From positions 14,137,001 through 14,201,000 of the forward strand of contig NC_079376.1 of assembly GCF_021018895.1 (NCBI RefSeq): DNA of 64,000 bases. The letters are read 5' to 3'. A program made the position numbers and the translations under genes. The DNA comes from Seriola aureovittata. Lineage: Eukaryota; Chordata; Actinopteri; Carangiformes; Carangidae. Shown piece by piece: positions 28,796-40,800 of this stretch (position 1 is its first letter; every line of letters begins with the position of its first letter). The notes below the pieces were generated by a model, which saw nothing but the letters and a program-made list of their open reading frames with translations, made no database searches and had not been told where the DNA came from.

Positions 28796-30708
28796 GTAAG
28801 TGGTGAATATAGGATGATAATATAGTTGCTTACTTCCTGCACTGTTCATAAAACATGATCCCGAGATTGTGTTGTCCTCCGCTGTACGTTAACTGGATGG
28901 TATCGTTAGGTCTCAAGAAACAGTTAGCTTCTCTAACGTGGCTTTTGTGAACGTTATTTGTGGTTAACTTTGGATATTTTAACATTAGTCTAACCTACGC
29001 TACATGTCGATACTGATGACTCCTGTTATTACAAATTCCCAGCTAAGGTTTGGTAGGTTTCCATTATCAAATTCAACTAAGCAGTTACTCATTTGTATTG
29101 TTGATGGAAAGTTATGATTAACATTAGCCGTCCACGTAGAATAATTTGTTCTTCTGATAACGCAGAGTTGAGCGTTATATCTAACGTTGGGGATCAGCAA
29201 TTTGAACTAAACCATGACAGCAACATTGGTCTGTCATATGACATCATTCAGACAAAGATGTCGTTCACTCTCGGTGTTTGCGCACAAATCCTGTGAAGTC
29301 ATGTGGAAGGATATCTTGGGCTTAATCAGCCTGTTCTTGGCCTTCACTGACGTGACCACGAATTCACAAGTGTCTTACTTGAATGCAAACATTTTGACCT
29401 CAGCATATAGTTAAAATCTGACGTATTATTTAGGACCACAATTTTAAAGTTTGTCATAGCTGACATTTGTCTACCAGTTACTCAAATTCTAAAAATCCTG
29501 TGCTGAATCAAAGGTCACCATATATCTATCACCATTAACATAATTAACGCTAGGCTTTAATTATGTTAATGGCCCAGCATACGTTGAAAGTCAGTTGGAA
29601 ATCAATTCACTCATCCCAGAATCCTTGATAGAGTTTCTCTGAGTTCAAGTCATAACCAAAAATCCTTTAATATATAGACAATTTTCACAGCAGATATGTT
29701 CCCATGTCGTAGCCCGAACAACAGAGATCATTAATGACAGCGACAATGGCTGAAAACCATTTGTTTTGGCTGTTGTCATGGCTTACTAACTGAACAGACC
29801 TTCCATTAATGTAATTGTTTACACCTGTGCCTCTCCTGCTGTTACAAGTCAAAATGTCTGCCGTGACAAATGTGTATAGTCTTCTCATGGTTGACAGATC
29901 GGGAGCCCCAAGTCACCTGAGCATTTCTTCTTTCTACTGCTGCTTATATTTCTGGGCTCTACAGCTTGAACGATACTAGATTTATAAAGTCTAATATATC
30001 AGTATTTGGAAATTTTTAATTAATTTTAATTAATTACATAACACTATAGTGGCTGTAGATTTATTTTTAACACATTGAAAAGAATTGTGACAAAGATGTG
30101 TGCTGAACTCAACATTTTAAAGTTGAAAAATCAACTTGCCAGTGCTCTCTGGTGGACAAACTATGTAATGGCAGCACTGTTTCTGCTGCAAACATTTTGG
30201 ATATTCTGTATTACAATGTTTTGTTACTTTTCAGCCAACATGTGCACTTATACCAATATATCTCTGCAATAAGATAATATTGGTCAACAGATCAGCCTTG
30301 TATAAGGCATTTTCCGTGTAGCTTTGACCTCTTGGTCATTTTTAATCTCATGGGATCATGGTTCAGTTTTTCCTTAAGATATAAATTTTTAAATGTCTTT
30401 GTCACTTTTTTCCCCCTGCCAAGCCTTTTCTTGTCTAGATAAAGAGTGTATTATACCAATAAAAATGATCTATGTGACAACCAAGATTTACCAAGAGAAG
30501 TAAACTGGCAGAATCATATTTGTCTTGATTCTGCTATCAACATTGTGTGCCATCTTTCTCTGTGGAGATCATTTTCACACACACATCAGTCAAACCCATC
30601 ACCAAAAGTGTCTTATCAACTGGGTGCAGCTTTCAGCGTGACGCCTCCCTCAGAGTGTATTCGGGTCATCCCAGCCCTGTAACTTATAGTTTGTCTCTGC
30701 TTTTACAG
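28796..30708. other. TACC3 intron 1
   Basis: About 1.9 kb, AT-rich and without open coding sequence. I recognise no repeat family in it. Confidence 0.5.
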
Positions 30709-30709
30709 G

Positions 30710-33700
30710 ATGAGTTCTGTTGAAGTGAATGATGAGAATCGTGGGGTCTGCCCCGGAGGAAAACTCAACAGCTCAAGTAACGACATATTTGCCCTGGATC
30801 AGCCAACTGGGAGGCCCTCCATCCTGCGTCAGACGGAGAACCTGCCCAACAAGACTGTGCAAAAGGGGATAAAGGTACAGAATTAGTTACTTTTGATCGT
30901 TGTAGATATTGTGTTCCCCCTTCTCCTGTAGATTAATCTCACAAAGCCTAATGAGACCAGGCTGGAAACAATATACAGTCACTGACCAACAACAGGAATA
31001 TTTAAATCTGCCTGACTGTTGTGCTTGTTGCACCTGGTAACACAAGACACTTGAAATGTTTTAATGCTGTGACTATAAAGTTTGACCTCAATCTGTCTGT
31101 AACCCACATCTAACCAACTTTATAATTTGACAGAATAAATGTGAACACCTTTGTGGGTGGATAGAAACAGAAAAGATGCTTTCAGACATGTTTCTAGCAC
31201 ACATTTGCAAAGTAAAGGTGTATTAGATAAACAAATCTACTGGAATAACTGGACATTTTCTTTCTATACATCCAGGTAAAATGTACTATACTGACCAAAC
31301 TATTTGTGTGTAGGTTTGTTTTCAGACTCCAAGAAGAGACCCTGTGACTAAGAGAATTCTATCTCCATCCAAGTCTGTCAAGATGACCAGCGTGGATGAG
31401 TGTACAAAAGCAATGGAATCCTTAAATATTGATAAAACAAAGTAAGTAACATTTCTCCTACTGAAACTTGCCTCCAATTAAATTAGGATTCTGTAAAAGG
31501 AAAAAAAAAAAAAAAAATCCTGTTTTGTTTTTTCAGTGCTTTGCCACAAGAGACCACTGAGCATCCTGATGAGCCCAAACAAGGTAATTTATCCAACATT
31601 AAAGTTATTTCACTTGAATATCTCTGAATGATGAGAAATTAATGCAAACCCCCTTTGACTTTTTCCACAGAAGTGTCATCTTATCCTGATGACGAAATAC
31701 CAATAATAAGCAAAGGAGGTTATCAGCTGGATTTTGACAACCTCGATACGATCGATCCATTTCAGGGGTCCAATAAGATGGTCCTCTCTCCACCGAGGCC
31801 TGCTGTTGAAAACCTTCCTACAGATCAAACTGAGTCTCAAAACACAAAACCAGAGAATATCTTGGAGGAGCCCACCAAGATGGAATCGGCACTAGATGAG
31901 ACGCTTCCATTCATCCCGTCTGTGGAAAATTCACTGGTTAACGTCTCCGCCAACATCAGCTCCACGGAGAGCAGTGTGATCACAATGGCAAACGTCCCTG
32001 CAGTTGAGGATCAAGATTCGTGTACTTCCATGCCTGATGAAGAACAATCTGCTAAAACGTCTCTGAGTGTCGATCAAGACAAAGCATCAGGCAGCTTTGT
32101 GGAAGATGCCCCACTGCCAGCAAAAGGTTCATATAACTTGGATTTTGACAACATGGATGCAATTGATCCTTTCCAAACAGGTGGCTCTAAAATCCAGAAT
32201 TCCCCTGTCCTTGGGAAGAAGTTGCCAGACAGTAACCCACCTGTTGAGGAGCCACAGATAATGGAAAATAAACCTGCAGATATAGTTGATATTCCGGACA
32301 CGTCACAAAATTTGCCTATTCAGCCAGAAATAAAACCCATAGATGCAGTTATCCCAATATCCACTAATGCAGCCAATCCTCCACCTGCTGAATCCCAGCC
32401 AGCCGTTGCCCCAGCTGAGGAAGGCCCAATCAAGCTAGAGTTCAATTTCGACGAAGGCAAAGAGGTTAAACGGAAACCGCCACCCAAGAAATTTGGCAAA
32501 AGGCCACATGGTGCAAAATCTAAAGAGGGAAAGCCGGCGTCTGATGACAAACCACCAAAAGAAACTTCAGTAAAGCCCAATGCCAATGATGTTGCTGACA
32601 TTCCAGTTCCCAAAGGCTCTTACTCATTTGACTTTGATAAATTTGACGACCCAAACTTCAATCCCTTTGGCGCACAAACAAACATAAACAACTCTCCAAA
32701 GTGCAGCAAGAAATCTGACCCTGTGCTTATGGAAACTGCCATTCCAGAGCAAACAGAGAAGCCAGAGGAGAAGGAAGCTGTATCATCAGCATGGTATGTT
32801 AAGGGTTCTATCTGAGTGTGACAAGTATTTATTTGCAGTGGACGCTTCACCTGGCAGCAGTACTTTATTTCACTCTAAGTTTGTGTGTTTTTGCCCTCTG
32901 CAGTGCTAGAGAGAGTGTCCCAGCTGCTGAGCCCAACCCTGCAGTGGTAAGCAATGCAGTTTGATAAAATCCTAATTCCTAATAATTTTTTTCTTTTTAA
33001 CTCTTCATTTGCATCAAAACAAATATTTTGATTTTGTGGAATGACAGACTGCTGCCTCTGACCACGAAGAGAGAAGCGGGCAGAGCCTTCCTCAGCTTTC
33101 TGAACTGCACCAACCTGAGCAGAAGTCAGAGCCGGCGATGTTAGAATTCAATGACGAGTTTGTTCCTGGAGCGATGTGTAAGTAAGCGTTGACCATTACG
33201 CTGTTTTGTCTAGTTCCACAATGATCTCTGAATTTTTCTGTTGCTGTAACTTTGAGTTTTACTCTCATCATTACGCAAAAAGTTAATTTTGATGTTAACC
33301 TGTGATCTCGATCTCTAGTCATGGCCAGTGATTTTGATGGACAAATCGACTACCTGGAACAGTTTGGGTCCAGCAGCGTAAGTACTTATGTTCATGTTCG
33401 TTAAATGACTAAACTCTTTGATTGTCGGTGCATGACCTAAAGGTATTTAAATGTTAAAAATTCTGTCAACAGTTCAAGGAATCTGCACTGAGGAAACAAT
33501 CCTTGTACCTTAAATTTGACCCCCTTCTGAGAGAGAGCCCAAAGAAGTCTGCTGCCCCGTCTGCTCAAACCCAAGTCCCTCGTCCTGCTGACTTTGTTTC
33601 ACGGTATGACGTACTTCTGTTTTCACCTATTCTGATTGCTGCTGCTGTCACTGGATGTTGGAGCGAAATTTGTTCTGCTTTGGACATCCTGTAAATGAGC

Positions 33701-35733
33701 ATGCGTTTTGTTTTTTCTTCTCTCTCAGACTTGAAACTTCACAGAAGACACTAAAAGAGGCAACACCTGGACCACAGAAGGGCGATTTCAAACAGTTTGA
33801 TGACGCTACAGCACCAGTAAGTTGCTCTTGAACAACCACCATTGACTGAATCTGTAACTGATGTTTCCTTGCTTTATCTGTTAACTTGATTTGTTTCCAT
33901 TCTTAATTGTCATCTAGAGTCCTCCAATCCTCGAGTGCCTCATCCCTCCTTTCACACAGCCAGCAAACACAGAGGATGCCATTATTGAAGTGCTGAAGTA
34001 CAGTCAGAAAGACATGGATGCAGCCATCGCCAAAGTCCAAGCAGAAGTATGTCCTGCTCAATGTTTTGGGATCTGACAAATGACAGCAAAGCCATTAGAG
34101 GTTTTCCATTTGAAGTCACTTTGTTTGGTTGTATGTGAATACAGCACTTTTGTAGAGATTCAAAAAAACTACACTAGACCTTGTTGATAGCGTGGTTTCA
34201 GTCGGTTTTCAGACAATCCCTGGAGAAGTTTAGAGTAATCTGATTCAGCCAGTGAGCACAGTGCATCGTGGATTAAACAGTATCTAATATCAAAGCAATG
34301 TGGTTAATAGTCAAATATCAATGACTGTCCTGCTTGCAGGACTGTAAATGTCGGCATAATCTGGTTTCTAAAGGAATACATTAGGTGAAAACATATTAAC
34401 TTCCTTTCATCATTTAAGGAGAATGTTGTTCCATTAGATTCCTTCAGGTACAGAGCAAATGCAGACATGTCACTGATGGTTTAACCACTGAAGTCCATCC
34501 TTAAATCAAAATTGTGACAAATCAAGCAACCAAATAGATTTTTTTTGTTTTGTTTGTTTTTTGTAAAAATTTACATTGAAACACAGGCAGATGCACAGAT
34601 TACATGTTAATTGGTTTAATTATAACTAAAATGAATATATTTTAATTACTTTGAATTTTCTCAAATAGGCAAAGCAAAAAGAAGAGCAATGGATTGCAAG
34701 GTATAGCAGGCTACTTGATGATGGTCAGGAAATGAGGTAAACTGTGCTTTGTTTAATTTTGTTTTTCAGTTTTATTTAATATCAATGTTTCAAGAAATTT
34801 GACTCTTTTTTTTTTTTTTTTTTTTTTTTTCCTTCTACACAGGAAAATAATCGCAGAATTTGAGCTTGTGATTGCAAAAATGATGGGTTAGTTAACATTG
34901 TACACACGTTTCACTCTTTATGATTGTTGAGGCAATGGTGTATTAAAACGACTCTTGAATTTTTTGCCATTGCTAAGCTGACGAAGAGAAGGAGAGAGAG
35001 GAGGCCCAGGCAAAGCTCAACGAGGTTCTGCTGGAGAAGGATCAAACCTCCAGTGACCTGAGCGCCATGGAGAGATCTTTCTCTGAGCTCTTCAAGAGAC
35101 TGGAGAAGTACAAGGACATTATTGAGGGTTACAAAAAGGTTAGAAAAGATCGATGCTTTCCCTGTTATAAACTACAAATACTTTACATTTTTCGAGATTT
35201 CACAAAAGCTTTGGTAGTTTGATTTGTAAATTTGTTTTGTCCTTTTCCAAAGAATGAGGAGACTCTGAAAGCTTGTGCTCAGGACTACCTGGTTAGGATC
35301 AAAAAGGAGGAGCAGCGCTACCAGACCCTTAAAGCCCACGCTGAGGAGAAAATTGGCCAGTAAGAAACCTGACTTTAATGTGTTAATAGTGTAAACTGCA
35401 AGACTTTCACTGGCCGACTCTAATTTGTTGTTCATCCTCAGTGCAAATGAAGAAATTGCTGAGGTGCGGTCCAAGTACAAGGCCGAGGTATCAGCTCTAC
35501 AAGCTCAGCTGCGCCGAGAGCAGCTGAAGGTGCAGTCATTAGAGAAGAGTCTGGACCAGAAGGTGCGAGAGCATGTTAATTAGATGATGTGTATTTGCAG
35601 AAATTTTGAAGGTAAAATATCTAAAATGGTCTTTATTTCTAATTTCCCTTGACTTTTTTTTTTCCAGGAGAAGGAGGCTGAAGAGCTGACCAAACTTTGT
35701 GATGAACTCATCACCAAAGTTCAGAAGGGTTGA
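30710..35733 (+). CDS. tacc3: TACC3, transforming acidic coiled-coil protein 3, complete
   Basis: Sixteen coding exons: 30710-30874, 31314-31441, 31537-31583, 31671-32793, 32904-32946, 33048-33177, 33319-33377, 33473-33603, 33729-33816, 33918-34046, 34669-34736, 34843-34886, 34978-35138, 35253-35359, 35442-35562, 35668-35733. They sum to 2610 nt, or 869 residues. The N-terminal part has [15 protein letters not shown]. The large exon carries three SDP-type repeats ([16 protein letters not shown] and relatives). Exon 33473-33603 has the Aurora-A site in [16 protein letters not shown]. From about residue 665 to the end runs the C-terminal coiled-coil TACC domain. The family stabilises kinetochore fibres with clathrin and ch-TOG under Aurora-A control. 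The SDP repeats, the Aurora-A motif and the gene size favour TACC3 over TACC1 or TACC2. Confidence 0.95.
34804..34832 (+). repeat. Poly(T) tract at a TACC3 splice acceptor
   Basis: A run of more than 20 T directly precedes ccttctacacag of the exon at 34843, serving as a very long pyrimidine tract. Confidence 0.85.
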
Positions 35734-35872
35734 GCTTGCTTGTAAATACTTTGTCTTAAGTACTTCTTTCTGTTTTTCTTTCTCACTTTGAGATCTTTCT
35801 TGTGCAGTAATTTCTTTCTTTGTCTGTTTTTGTCAATGTTCTTAGAATACTGTAAAAAAAAAAAAAAAAGTT

Positions 35873-35878
35873 AATAAA
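35873..35878 (+). terminator. tacc3: TACC3 polyadenylation signal
   Basis: AATAAA 140 bases after the TACC3 stop codon, the first canonical signal downstream. This would give a short 3' untranslated region. Confidence 0.75.
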
Positions 35879-35965
35879 GATGATTTACAAGTTTTAGTGA
35901 CTTTGTTCCAATTATTAGATTTAGTTATTCCTATTTCATAATTTCACCATGATTAAGGTGTCAGA

Positions 35966-35980
35966 GCACTAGGGGGCAGT
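35966..35980 (+). promoter_or_regulatory. CTCF-like motif between convergent TACC3 and FGFRL1
   Basis: gcactagggggcagt matches the CTCF core closely, in forward orientation. It lies about 90 bases past the TACC3 poly(A) signal. Motif evidence only. Confidence 0.5.
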
Positions 35981-37894
35981 GTTATATCATTTTAAATCTT
36001 GTCATCTAGGTTTTGGATTTAAAGCATTACTTTGGATTTGGAAATAACATAGCAGAAGCTTAAAAAATGTATTTTGTTCTGTGTAGAATTTCTAGTTTAA
36101 ACACACAATACACTCACCTCATCCATCTGGAGCCAAAGCTCACCCCCCCCCCCCCCCCATCCTCCAATGCTTACAACAAAACAAGCGCTCACCTGATACA
36201 ATGCTCCCCTTCTTTCCAGAGCAATCACAGGTTCCTGTCACATCACTCCCACAGCAGGACAATGCACTTCCTAAATGGTGAAAGGAAATCCTACCTAGAT
36301 TGGAGTTGAATGAGGTGGTGGTGCGGACCAGGGAGGAGGTGGACAGGGTCGATTCACTTAAATGGGGAAAGATGCTGGTCACTCGGTGTAGTCTTGCAGG
36401 GGCCATCACTCATCTAAAACGGGACTGTGAGACTGCTCTTGTGTCTGTACAGTATCTATTCAGTCATTCATCCCGGCAACTTCTGTCCCTCTGCTGGCTG
36501 CCCTCTGCGTCACCCTCAGCAGACACTTCAACTGGCTCAAAGGAAGAAAGGTGACTTGTCTGGGCCCAGAACCTCAACAGCACTTAATTTTTAAGTTATT
36601 CACAAGAACTTTTATGCTTTCATTTATAAGCACAGAAGGAGAGTCACAGGTGTCTTTCAGGTGTGTGCAGTTCAGTTTGAGCAGATACATGAATTTTTAT
36701 GAAGCATGTGACTATTTTGTCTCAGGTCATTTAATCAAACTACCAAACCATCAAACCTTTAGATGATTTAGGTTTTAAGCCTTGAACAGAGTACATCATA
36801 CAAGATTGTCAAATACAACCAATTACATACAGAAATACCTAAATATTGGCATGAACTAAATGTGATTAAACTGGGTGACAAAGTACTCAAAATGTACTAT
36901 AGACAACAACAGTATACTTTAATAACATTACATAGATATGTAAAACGCCTTACTCTGAAAAATAAACTTTTGATACATTTTTTTAGCAAAATAAATTAAA
37001 TATTCATGACTCAATTTGATTATAAATGACTACAGCTTCATATACTGTGGGTGGATAAGGTGGCGGTCAAAAAGACTCATCCTCTGCTGGTTTATCTCAA
37101 CATACTAGTGATGGGAACCTACCTAAAAAAGTTAAAATGATAATGGCAACCAATTCAGTTAACATGGAAATACAATTCTCCCATCCCTTGCAGTCTTAGG
37201 CAAGGTTTGCATGCCGTAAACATGCTATAAAAAATTTACCAGCCTACTCTATATGACTTTTAACGTAGAACAGAAGTGAGGGATGGAGAAAGGTAATATA
37301 AAGGATAGTGGTCAGCATTCCAAACATTATGCATCTTTAACAAAACAAAAGGACTACCTGAGTAGGAGCATAAAACCAGCCCTTTTGTAAATCTAGAGTA
37401 CCATTTTCATCTTCATTACCAGGCAGAACATAACGGAGCCTCTGAGCTCCAACAGCTGATCACGTGAAAGGTAAAACCTAACCTCCATTTTCAGCCACAC
37501 CTCAAGTAGGAAAATGCAAAATTCAGCTGCTGAGGGAGACCTTTCAGCGGGGCTCAATAGCTGCAATTCAACTCACACGCTGCAGATTTCCTTGTCCTTT
37601 TTGTATTAAGTGCACAACAAGGATTAATGGATTTTAGTGGTGTGAGAATTTGAAGGTAAAAAAAAGCACCAAATATGGAAGTTTGGATGTAAAAAAACAC
37701 AAAGTGTGTGTCACTGGCCACTGTTTTTCACACATGTACACTCTCCCAACAATGTCCTGCTATGAGAAGAGTCCACTTTTGATTTTGATTAGAAAAATGC
37801 CTGGTGAACGACACTCAGGAGCTGCTGTTCAGTCCACCGCTCACTCTCCCTCTGAGATACTGGAACAGTTAGTGGGGAGTATTTGGCACCAAGG
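35981..37894. other. Intergenic region between TACC3 and FGFRL1 3' ends
   Basis: Holds a poly(C) run at 36144-36158 and probably the long FGFRL1 3' untranslated region; candidate minus-strand ATTAAA signals appear as tttaat near 36731 and 36919. Nothing protein-like was found. Confidence 0.5.
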
Positions 37895-40800
37895 CTAACA
37901 CTGAAAATGAATGTGTTGATGCTGATGTACTTTCCCGTCCACATGAGAGTGAGTGTGCGTGTGAATGTCTGTGTAGATTTTGGGGTAGATTTTTGGGGGG
38001 AGCGTTGGTCCTCCCTGGCTGAGGAGGAGCTGCTGCTGTGCGAGGTACTCCTCATAGTTCATGGAGCTCATGCAGTCTTTCTCTGTGCTGGAGGACGGGG
38101 CCACACCGCCCCTGTCCCGCTCTCGATACGGCAGCCTGTGGGAGCTCTGCAGTACCTGTGCAGCTGCAGCTGGAGCACTGGGTGGAGGACAGTGTTTTCT
38201 GCTCTGGCAGAACCACAGCAGCACTGTGCCAAAGATGAACACTATTCCAGCAGGTATGCCAATGATGACAGGCCAGGGCAGGGAGCTGGAAGTTGGCGAG
38301 AACATGGCCGTGATGGGAGGCTTTGTGTCTACAAAAGAAGAGGGCCAGAAAAGAGAAGGATCAAAACAAGTTGCCAACTCTTAAATGTTACCAAAAGGCT
38401 ATTTTACTTCAATTGTAAGAGCTTTAAGATGGCAACAAAAACTTGTTTTTGTCATGGATTAATCTGCAGAATATTTTTAGATTCATTATTTAGTCAATAA
38501 AAAGTCCAAGCAACAGTCCAAAACCTCTAATCATTTTACTGAAGTTCCATACTTAGGTCATGTTATGATGACTGAGCAAACTCCATCCAAGGAGAAGGCC
38601 AAGAGATGTGGGTGAAAGACTGCAAAAAAGCTAATAAGTGGACTTTGAGTTAAGATTTTTTTTTTATAGATGTTTAATTTACAATGATATAAAACAGAGA
38701 AAAGCAGCAAATCCTTGTATTTAGGAAACTAAAACCTGCAAAAGTTTTAGAATTTTTTCTTAACTGCTAAATTAATTTACTTCAGCGTAAATATGAAAAA
38801 AACTAAAACGCCCTCAATCAAGAAAAGGATGATGGAAAATAGCTTGAAGGCCTGGTAAAATTGACAGGGTTTTATTTATTTGCTGGAGAATAAAACAAGT
38901 TCAAACTATATCAAAAACTGATATATAACAGGTGACAGAGAAGCTTTTGTGCCTGTTAGTGTTGCTTTGTTGTCATCCGTCCTGTCGTCTAACGTTCAGT
39001 TCAGTTTGACAATCCCTGTTGTCATTGTGTAATGTGCACTAATGTTGATCTGAAAAATAAACAGCCACATAAAATATACAAACTTATGGCACAGATCCTT
39101 GTCCAAGCTGCTGACTTGTTGCTCTGCAGTATGTTTGTATCACTGCTGTGGCAGTGATACACAGTAAACAGACATTCCCCAGGCCTCACCTGGCAGCACA
39201 GTGAGGAAGGCACTGCGGAAGCTGTAGCCCATGGTGTTGGCGCCTAAGCAGATGTACATGCCAGCGTCCTCCTCCTTGGCGCGGGTAATGAGCAGCTTGT
39301 TGAGGTAGGAGCCGTCAGGCCTCGACCACACCTCTCCCGTGGGCAGCACCACGAATCGTGAGTCCCCCACCTCAATGGTGGAGTTGTAGCGGCTTTCCTC
39401 GTTAGACTCCACACGTTTGAGCCACTGAATGACCGGCTTAACGTCACTCCTCACTTTGCACTGGAATGACGTGGTGCCTCCGTAGTCCACCGTCGTGTTG
39501 ACTGGGTGAGTGCCCGTCAAAATAGGTTTAGAGTTTGTCCTCTCTGCATAGACACACACAAAGAAAAACTGTCAGGACGCACACACAGACATCTTTTGAC
39601 ATGACAGCCCTTCTGCGGATAGAAGAGGTCTTAGTTGTCCATACCGTTACTAGCCCCCGGCTTAGAACTTATAATTGACAGAGAGGGAGGAATACCACAT
39701 GTAACACAAGAAGTATGTGTGATTAGTTTCCTCTCTTTCTTTGCTCCTGGTTGTACAGCACACATTTCTCATGGGAAGGGGGGGGGCAGTGGGTCTGGCA
39801 GACAGCTGGGCTTTAATCGGCTCCAGATTGGGTGGATGGTCTCTGAGTTGAACAGCCTCTCTCTCTCCCCCCTGTGCAAACACCAGGGCACAAGCCCTCA
39901 CTCTCAAGCCTGCTTCCTCAATATGCTTCTCATATACATGATTACACAAGCACATTCATCATGCAGCAAGGATAAGACCTGCTGTTCGCAATCAGACGTC
40001 AGGAGTAGGTAGATCAGAGAGGGGATTTTTTTTTAAAGGTTACAGTCCTTCCTCAGTCAAAATCAGACCAATCATTACAGTGATTACACTATTTCAATTT
40101 CCCGAAGCAATGTACAAAAGATCACAAAAATGATGCACACAAACAGCAGTAATCACTTAAATTAATTTGCTTTACATCATGCATTAGCGCTAGTATTTCC
40201 AGGTGAAGATGTTTGGTATGCGTACAGTTCAGCCTCTCTGTGGGATACTCACGTATGACCTCAACTTTATACGTGGCGTTGATTTCCCCTGCACGATTGG
40301 AGACTCTGCAGGTGTATCTGCCGCTGTGCTCTGGCGTCAGGTTCTTCAGACTCAGAGTCCACTTCTTCTGACGGCCCTCGCCGACTTCCTGCTCCGTGAG
40401 CGGCCTGTCGTCCTTCAGCCACACGATGTCCGGTCGAGGGTTTCCACTGGCCGTGCATTTGAGCCGCACTGAACTGCCAACAGGACGGGCTATCACCCTC
40501 TTCCTCATCTTAGCGGGCTGGGTGAAGCGGGGACGCACTTAACGGGTAAAAAGAAGAAACCTTTAGTTACTTTATGTTTCAGTATTTCTTCTGCATTTTC
40601 TTTTTAGTTTTAGCTCCTTAACTATAAATCATATAAACAGTCAATTACACTTTAGCTGTCATTTCCAGACACCCACTGATTTCCAGTCATTTAATTATGG
40701 CTTTGAAATCAAATTGTAGACTGTTAAAACTTGCTTGAGGTATCCAGTCTATCACAATGTACATCAACCCAATTAATATTTTAATATCACTGCAGATTAA

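Noticed and set aside
32074..32850. Minus-strand frames across the large TACC3 exon
   Set aside because: Shadows of the 1.1-kb TACC3 exon; the plus frame carries SDP repeats and proper splice sites.
37883..38500. 205-residue plus-strand frame
   Set aside because: It is the antisense of the last FGFRL1 exon, which has the membrane segment and conserved tail in the other strand.
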